Positions 57,325 to 64,000 of a stretch of DNA of 64,000 nucleotides are shown here, one piece after another. The stretch lies in assembly GCA_030248195.1 (NCBI GenBank), contig JASAND010020923.1, positions 1 through 64,000 of the forward strand. The letters are read 5' to 3'. Position 1 is the first letter of the stretch. Every line of letters starts with the position of its first letter. Origin of the DNA: Trissonchulus latispiculum (taxonomy: Eukaryota > Nematoda > Enoplea > Enoplida > Ironidae). The translations under genes were made by a program, and so were the position numbers. The notes under the pieces are model-generated. The model made no database searches. It was not told the DNA's origin and saw only the letters and a list, made by a program, of their open reading frames with translations.

Positions 57325-60300
57325 TTATAACATTTCTATGGAACCAGCTTGCACATTGGCAAAACTCAAGGGCATATGGCAATACTTGCATTTGCATAAA
57401 TACTTCTGCCTTTCATCTTCCAAAGTCATATTGCTGCTTTGAAGGCTTTCCGAATTTTCATCAATATATCGAATTCGACGAATATCCTTAGGAATAAAGG
57501 GAAATCCATGTCCAGCATAATAACCACGGATAACATAACCGTTCTGAATAATGGTAACGGTTTCAGCTCGAACAAATCTTGGACTTTTCTTATTTTTGGA
57601 TCGCAACAGTTCCTGAACATAGTAGGCCTTGTCGCCAAAGAAAGCCAAAGCAGTGCCTGCATGCTTAATTTTTCTACCAAAATAGTGAATCTTCTGTATA
57701 TACTGAACACCGACTATGTCGATGCACATTGTTGTCACAGAAAGACCAATTACTATATAAATTAGGACAATAAATATATCATCATCTCGATCTGGCATCA
57801 TGTCTCCAAAGCCCACAGTAGTCATGGTAATGAAGGAAAAGTAGAAAGAATCGAGAAAACTCCAATTCTCTGACAAGCAAAGTAACAATCCACCTAAGGC
57901 AGTATATAATATTAGAATAAGTAGCACAATAAAGGTCGGTATTTTTTGATCACTTTTTAGCTTAATTTCGTGAGTTCTACACAGTTCGCACATATTTTCC
58001 TCGGTTGGCATCACTTCTTGTCCACTCCAGATTAACAGTTTCAGTCTCAGACGCTCCTTTGCGCTCAGATATTTACAATATAGCCACGTCAAGTGTTCGC
58101 CAAAAAATTTTCCAATATCAGCCACGGTTACCAAGGTAAGTGGAATGCCAAATAAAGCAAAGAATATACACAACATGCGACCAGAAAACGTTCCAGGTAC
58201 TGGATTCCCATAGCCTGCAATATGCAATATTGTGGCATAAACAGAAGTAATAACAAGAGTATATACATAATAGACAAGAGTGTGACAGCTGGCACGCTCT
58301 CTGTTATCAGCTCTCGAGCCATGCCCTGCACGCTAACGGCCCACCCCTCTCCCCAATTGCGAACCTAGTGGACCCCCCGCAATTGCGTACCTAGTGGACC
58401 CCTTCGGCAAATCAAAGTGAGCATAAGCAATTACGTATTGGGTACCGGTTTTCCGGGGGGGGGTCCACTAGGTACGCAATTGCGGGGGGGGGGGTGGGCC
58501 GTTAGCGTTCAGAGCATGGCTCGAGAGCTGATAACAGAGAGCCTGCCAGCTGTCACACTCTTATCTGTTAGGTACTCTTGGTAATAATATTTAACAAATA
58601 AAAGTATATGTTCTTCTGCTCTTTACCCTCGATGCTGCCTCAAGTATACACAAGGTTTCTGTTAAGTTTTCGAGGTAACTTCCGTTCCGCAACTAGCTAA
58701 ATTGTGGACAGTGTATGTAACCAACTATAATTCAAATATACCAAACTGCTCGAAATGCGCTCATAAAATCAATCAAGCACACAAGCTAGTGTCACTCACT
58801 GTTTTAGTTTGAAACTCATAGTTATAGCCTGAGGCTCCTTGTATAAGGTCTTAATTTTGTACATGAATAAATATACCTATTGTAGTCACTACGGTACAGG
58901 CGAAAAATATGGCAGTTTGAAAACTCCAGATTTCTGCGGTTTGGTTGAGCCGTATTTCGTCCGACGTAAGATAGGTCTTTTGGAAAGATAGAAACAGCAG
59001 ATCAGTTAAATTGTGGAGATGTTCTCTTCCGGTCGATCTAAACTCATCCATGTCATCTGAGTTTGAGCTTTTAGCTACCTTCCAAAGTTCAGACAGTAAA
59101 TTTTCTTTCATGATTTCAATCTGAAATAAAAATGATTCATGATTAATATTTGGGTCTTTTCCAGATTACCCCCCCCACCACTCAAAGTTCTTATAACTCG
59201 ACCAAATGAGCTTACAACTTAAGCTTATAACTTTAGCTTATATCAAGCTATATAACGAAAAGCTGAATCAAAAAACGGACTCCAGATTCGTGTTCTGCGG
59301 ACCAGAAAACCCCTGTATACAACTTTTCAGCAAAATCGTAGACAAAAAATTTTTCGATTACCCCTTGGTCCCAACTTAGTAATCGAAAAAAATCGAAGAA
59401 AATCGAATTTCGCGAAATCGAAAAATTTTGCGATATTTGAACTCAGCGTGGTCGAAAACATGCCCACACCAAATTTCAGCTCGTTTGGTCGAGTTATAAG
59501 AACTTTGAGTGGTGGGGGGGGGTAATCCGGTAATCTGGAAAAGACCCAATATTTAATCGAAGCAAGAGTGTTTTCACCTGCTTATAGAAAATTGAGTTGC
59601 TTTCCTCGGTTCATCCACCAGTCAACTGCAAAAGCCCAGACAAAGAATTCTCCAGACAAGTTCACTAGTAGATTATTTGAAAATTGCAGAACATCCTTCA
59701 GAATATATACCAATAACTCTTAAGCCGGTTGGAATAAAAGTGGGTATGAAAAAGAAATAGCTTTTCTTACATCGGCTAGTTTGGAAATCTTTGATTCCTG
59801 TTCATTCGGACGTTCCAAAGAATAGAAAACACTGGCACCAATTACAGTATAGGTGATTGTGAGCAAGATCAGACCGATATGTGGCACAATGAGTTTCAGC
59901 TTCTAACAAAACAAAAGAAACAATCATGTAAGCATGAAAGGAAAAATGAGATGAGTTTAAAAAGAAAGCTACACAAGATTACAAATGTTCATGCAAGGTT
60001 TTAGAAGATGTTATGTTAGTATGCAATAATAACCCAACAAAAAACTCTTCCAATTTAGGACTAGGGTGCATTAGCTTTTATTTTAGTTTTTTTAAGAAAT
60101 TCTAGAAAACCTTTTTCCATTCAGTTTCATTTGAAAATTCATCTTCCGAAGGTTCTTCCACAAAGACTCCGTCTGTGGTGGGATTGAAGAGGAAGTTTGG
60201 AATGTGTCCATCAGGCATGGAAGGGTGTCGTTTGTCATCAACAAATCTGATGTTATTGAGACTGGTCTTCCGCTCTGCGCCAGGAATAGCACAGGTGGGA

Positions 60301-60389
60301 TTGTAGGCAGATTTGTCTAATAAGTCGTGAAGTTCCCACGGTTCGCTGGCCACACTGAATTGTTTAGGTCTTCGATTTGCGGTGAACAT
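57325..60389 (-). CDS. Two-pore-domain potassium channel, TWK family
   Basis: K2P channels carry background potassium current across the plasma membrane as dimers. The model has 514 residues in four exons read right to left: 60111-60389, 59771-59902, 58877-59120, 57325-58214, with consistent phase. There is a cytoplasmic N-terminus of about 95 residues. TM1 is KLIVPHIGLILLTITYTVIG. A long extracellular cap carries NLT and NQT glycosylation sites. The first pore loop has filter TTIGYG (216-221), formed across the exon 3/4 junction. TM2, TM3 and the second pore filter TTVGFG (350-355) follow, then TM4 and a roughly 110-residue tail ending in a CKCKYCHMP cysteine cluster. The filters are canonical. 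The exon 1 donor (AAG|GTTTTC) is weak, so that boundary is the least certain. It converges on the BRICHOS gene. Confidence 0.9.
58268..58570. mobile_element. 303-bp hairpin element in TWK intron 3
   Basis: The arms TAAGAGTGTGACAGC, CTCTCTGTTATCAGCTCTCG and GCTAACGGCCCACCC pair with their complements. The core repeats CGCAATTGCG(T/A)ACCTAGTGG next to G or C runs. It resembles in design the elements at 12244 and 47373, but the sequence differs. It starts 53 bases from the acceptor of TWK exon 4. Confidence 0.8.
59152..59548. mobile_element. Foldback element in TWK intron 2
   Basis: The ends GGGTCTTTTCCAGATTACC and the complement; a 7-bp direct match AATATTT flanks it (59145-59151 and 59549-59555). 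The interior has the module GATTCGTGTTCTGCG and AAAGCTGAATC shared with 2796-3410 and 48874-49473. Confidence 0.8.
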
Positions 60390-61411
60390 TGTTCTCAGAC
60401 GACTATAGACTCAGATTGTCCGTAAAATTCATCACACGTTCAAGCGTTCAGGAGAGCTTTGAATTTTTTTACAGTTGGACTGCTAGCTGGAAGGAAATTA
60501 TGTTCAGTAAAAAGGCATAGGAGCGTGACAAATTACATAAGTTATTATTAGGTGTCTTTCAGTGGTGGAACGGAGTGGACAACAAAAGCTTTACATGAAG
60601 CCAGCAGATGGTAGCAGTGAGCTGGAAATAATTGAGGCATGAAGCAATCATTTCATAAGGTTAAAATGAAAAGTTTTGCATGCTGTAATAAATTCTACAG
60701 CAATGGTACAGTGGACAATATATATTTATATGCATTTTACAGATTTTCACTAGGATTTATGCAAAAATTCGATTTCGTGAAATCACCTTTGGACACCAAA
60801 ACATAAGCATGTCGAAGATAGGATTGTGTATTTAAGAAATTTAAGGGGCAGGCGCCAGGCAGGTGCAGGGCTGGAAGAGGTCCTGTGCAGCCCTTTTAAT
60901 TACCCCGGATCCCAGTAGACTGAGGTCTATAAAGTTCTTTTGTTCAAAGCATTAATACTGTAGGAAACCATCTCATGAAAATCGAAAAGTCATTTGAATT
61001 TGAAAGCCCAAGCTCATGCAATCGGTTTAAATGTGTTAACACAAGTATTTTTCACGAAGTTTAAAAGGGCTATTATTTTTGTATTATATTCTATATCAGA
61101 TTATAATAAAATAAGAATCATAATGAAATGTATCTTTCAGAATTACGAGTGGCAAATGGTTCCTTCTTCTACATGAAAATCCAAAGTAAGCTGACGTAGG
61201 CAGTAAAACGTTTTTGCAAACTGTGCTAGTCGTTTTTGTGGCAGCATAAACAATGTGGCCGTGGAAATTAAATTTTGGTTGTCAAAATTTTAGTTGCACA
61301 AACTAAACCCATTTGCTTCCGACAGTTAAGGGAGTTCGTGAAACGGAAACGAATTCTTACACGAATAATAACGGGCAGGCCGAAAATTCTCGCTGTCTGG
61401 CTTCGGTCACG
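60390..61411. other. Region upstream of the TWK gene
   Basis: No exon recognised; should hold the TWK promoter on the minus strand. No TATA box was noticed. Confidence 0.4.
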
Positions 61412-61415
61412 TTAA

Positions 61416-62397
61416 GGTGGTGATTCCTTTTGGATACATCAACTTTGAACCACTATTATTCATTCATTATTTGGAGTAAAGAAGTCATCTTTATATCAAA
61501 ATGTAGCTTAACATTTTCTCTTTTTAACGAGTACAATCAATCTAAGTTTGGCTTTCCAAAATGTTTTTCCTGTATTTTAGAAGAAGTATAATTTTTCTGA
61601 TTTTTTGCAGGCTGAAGTAAATTTTTTCGTAGGACATCGGTTAGCGCATTCGATACCTCTATCAAATAGCTGGGGACCCTTTTTTAGTTATTGTGATATC
61701 GCTCTTCGTTATGGAGAAATAAACTAAAATGTCTGCGCAACCTGGATTTTGCCTACTTTTCACTACTTTGGCAAGCCACTACTTCAGTTAGAAAGCAGCT
61801 ATCGGGGCAACTAAAAAAGGGTCCCGGGGTATTTTTGTGTAGAACACATCTGCTAAGTGGCAACTCTCTAGCTTGCATACTAAATTCTGCACAATCGCTG
61901 GAAAAAATTTGGTCGTGTTTTTGCAAAAACTACATTTTTTGTGATAGCAGCCTAAGGGATAGCAATTGTACAATGGTCATGCCTCCGATAATTGGCCTCT
62001 GTGAGACCTTTAAATCGACACCCTTAGTTAAATTTTACGGCTTTCATAGCTCAAGAAGTAGTGGATTATTTGATTTCTGCAGAAAGGACAAGTTTTTGAC
62101 GCCAAAATAAGAAAATTGGCTATATCTCACGATAGGGAAAAGCTCGAAAGTTGCTTCCAAAAGCAAAATTGTAGAGTTTAACGAGTTCTTTCGAATGGAT
62201 ATAGTCATAGCCATGCAGCTGCTGCCAAACTTTCAGAAATTGGCAAAAACCGACCTGAACGCAAATGTTGAATTTTTGAAGCGCGATTGCGCAGAGGGTG
62301 TTAGAACGCTAAAACAACTTATTTTGGAAAGTTTCGTTGAATTTCATCCTGGTTTACGCCGTCAATCAACAATATGTGCCCAAAAGGAATCACCACC
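61416..62397. mobile_element. 982-bp element flanked by TTAA
   Basis: The ends GGTGGTGATTCCTTTTGG and CCAAAAGGAATCACCACC sit directly inside TTAA on both sides (61412-61415 and 62398-62401). Only the ends are clearly inverted; the interior has short open frames of unknown meaning. The TTAA target suggests a piggyBac-like mechanism although the end does not begin with CCC. Confidence 0.72.
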
Positions 62398-62401
62398 TTA
62401 A

Positions 62402-63014
62402 AGGCCTTTAGCCATCCACAGCTCTTATGACAAAATAAAGCCTGAGTTTGGAAATTTTTCTTTGCCATACTGAATTGACCTGAATCCTGGCCTAGGCTAG
62501 GTGAACGAAGGATAAAGTTTAGGATTAACAGTTACTGGGTTTCTTTCTAATATCTGAAATTGGAGCCGAATCTCATTTGGTGACTGAAAATTAAAGGGTG
62601 TTTGAATGAGAAGAAAATCCAAAACGTTAGCAGGAGTTAGATTTCATGGCAAATATCTGGTGATATTGTCTACATTAGACTGGTAACAATGCCCTTTTAA
62701 CAGAAGAAATTTCAACAAGTTTCCAAGAAGAGAGGCAGTTTTCAACAGACAAATAGAGATCTTTCGGTTGTTTGGAAAGGAAATTAAGATTAAAGCCGAA
62801 ACTTTTTTGCATACCCAGTAACATTTGATGTTGCTGGACTATCTAAACGTGCAATTTATGCATCATCTTCCACGTTGTAATTAACGAACGTAGTCTCTTC
62901 TCTAGCAAGAATTTGAGAGTTTAGTTAAGCACGGAAACTTTAGACAAAGCAATGGACGTAACGCCGTTATATACTTAGTCTTGCCTGGTTTTGCTTGAAA
63001 CTACACGAACTGAG
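62402..63014. other. Intergenic DNA, nothing recognised
   Basis: AT-rich sequence without a supported feature. Confidence 0.4.
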
Positions 63015-63310
63015 TTAAGCCCCAGCCCGAGGCCCGAAGGCCCGAGTCAAGCCCGAAGCCCGTAACCCGGCCTGGGGTCCGAATCAAGGCAAGCAGGCCC
63101 GAGTCGAAGCTCGAGGCGCAATGGACCCGAGTCCGAGGCCCGAGAGCTCGGGTATGAGTCCAGGGCTCAAAACCCGAGAATCCCTGGCCCAAGTTAAAGC
63201 TTAAAATGCGACGTCCAGAACCAAGGCCGAACAGAAGCATGATGCCCCATGAAAGACCCACCCAAGGTCCAGCTTAAACCGAGGTCCGAGTTAAGGTCCG
63301 AGAACAACTC
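63015..63310. repeat. Degenerate GCCCGA/GTCCGAG word tract
   Basis: Many loosely spaced GCCCGA, CCCGAG and GTCCGAG words raise local GC content sharply above the surroundings. No higher-order unit length was found. Confidence 0.7.
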
Positions 63311-63703
63311 TACTAGCAACTATATATCATATCCACTGAATTCAGGCGAAAATGCACTGCAAACCCCTGTAGTTTCAGTCGCTAGTAGCAGTAGGACGCA
63401 CGTTTGTGAGCGTCAGCACTCAGCATGTGTCTACTACTATTATGACGGCACCTTGTTAGCAGCGAGATTTATAATCCCAAAGCTGCAAGATAGACAAAAG
63501 CAATAACGTAAAACTATCATCATAGGACCTTATTAGAACCTACAAACCGACCATTATTTACGGACAGTCAGCAGGAGCAAACAAAAACACACTTGAAATT
63601 AATGACTTGAAACAGTTTGAAAGTGATTCAGTTGCAATCAAGTTTATAACCAAATAAGCCACAATCGGCATGTAAGCAGTATAATATACTTTATAATTTG
63701 CAG

Positions 63704-63944
63704 TAACCTAGAAAAATCCATAAACCCCATTGAAGTTGGGGAATACCTAAACTACGACAGCGCCCATGAGAATTCACCGCTGCCATTTTCGTCCCAAATT
63801 AGGATTGAGACAGCGCTAATTGAAAATCACCTTTTCCACTTGGATGGCTTACTGAGTTTAAAAGAAAACATGGAGGCCTTCATTAGCGAGGAAGTCTTTT
63901 ATCAAATACTAGTGGACCTTATTTCGTCAAAGAAAGAAGATTGA
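63704..63944 (+). CDS. Probable terminal coding exon of an unidentified gene
   Basis: An acceptor (ATTTGCAG) leads into a frame beginning NLEKSINPIEVGEYLNYD and ending FYQILVDLISSKKED at TGA: 79 residues plus one base of a split codon. There is no initiating ATG at the front, as expected for a last exon. The stop-free frame is about 106 codons in AT-rich DNA, and the peptide is amphipathic and of balanced composition. Preceding exons were not found in the window, so the gene may start far upstream across a repeat-rich intron, or this may be a chance frame. No family was recognised. Confidence 0.45.
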
Positions 63945-64000
63945 CTAGGATTCCAACTTCTTCAAGACCCTAGCTTCTCCCTATTACCTAAAATCCACTT

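Noticed and set aside
57439..57765. Plus-strand frame opposite the TWK last exon
   Set aside because: Antisense shadow of the channel coding sequence.
61788..62401. Short open frames inside the TTAA-flanked element
   Set aside because: No transposase or other recognisable motif; all below 95 codons and overlapping on both strands.

Overview
The window is eukaryotic nuclear DNA: AT-rich, with split genes, GT-AG introns ending in TTTCAG or TTTTAG, and AATAAA signals. A one-exon srsx-like chemoreceptor, a TWK-type two-pore potassium channel, a DEG/ENaC channel exon and possible trans-splice acceptors just upstream of two start codons together suggest a nematode. The repeat load and long introns suggest a non-Caenorhabditis lineage. 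The species is an inference; nothing in the window proves it. No bacterial, CRISPR, rRNA or intact tRNA features were seen.

Layout, left to right. (1) 1-2581: repeat-rich sequence, then the last exon of a DEG/ENaC channel gene (+). (2) 2.8-6.7 kb: three inverted-repeat mobile elements, two flanked by 8-9 bp target duplications and one by TTAA. (3) 7144-8151: intronless GPCR (+). (4) 9.5-11.2 kb: a decayed non-LTR reverse transcriptase split by a 600-bp MITE. (5) 15903-35535: eIF3 subunit B (+), modelled in 18 exons, with introns full of foldback elements, a tRNA-derived SINE, a truncated non-LTR element and a 3.5-kb nested repeat. (6) 36-41 kb: foldbacks, a second piggyBac-like MITE and a retroposon nested in a palindrome. 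(7) 42461-53909: an 11-exon secreted protein with two MAM-type domains (+). (8) 55385-56840: a five-exon BRICHOS-domain secretory precursor (+) with its own TATA box. (9) 57325-60389: a four-exon TWK channel (-), convergent with the BRICHOS gene. (10) 61.4-62.4 kb: a TTAA-flanked palindrome, then a GCCCGA-word tract and a probable terminal exon of an unidentified gene (63704-63944).

The genes do not form a pathway. They are a housekeeping translation factor, two ion channels, a receptor and two secreted proteins. The two most distinctive things here are the BRICHOS precursor, which ends in a furin-type site and a 25-residue peptide with a Cys-Pro-Gly-Gly-Asp-Cys loop, and the density of large hairpin elements (about 25 in 64 kb). 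Several of these share central modules but have different ends, and several are nested with readable target duplications. Exon joins were checked by hand for reading phase. The MAM, BRICHOS and TWK models are phase-consistent throughout. The eIF3B model is consistent except at one exon near 26.3 kb, which appears to have two single-base discrepancies.
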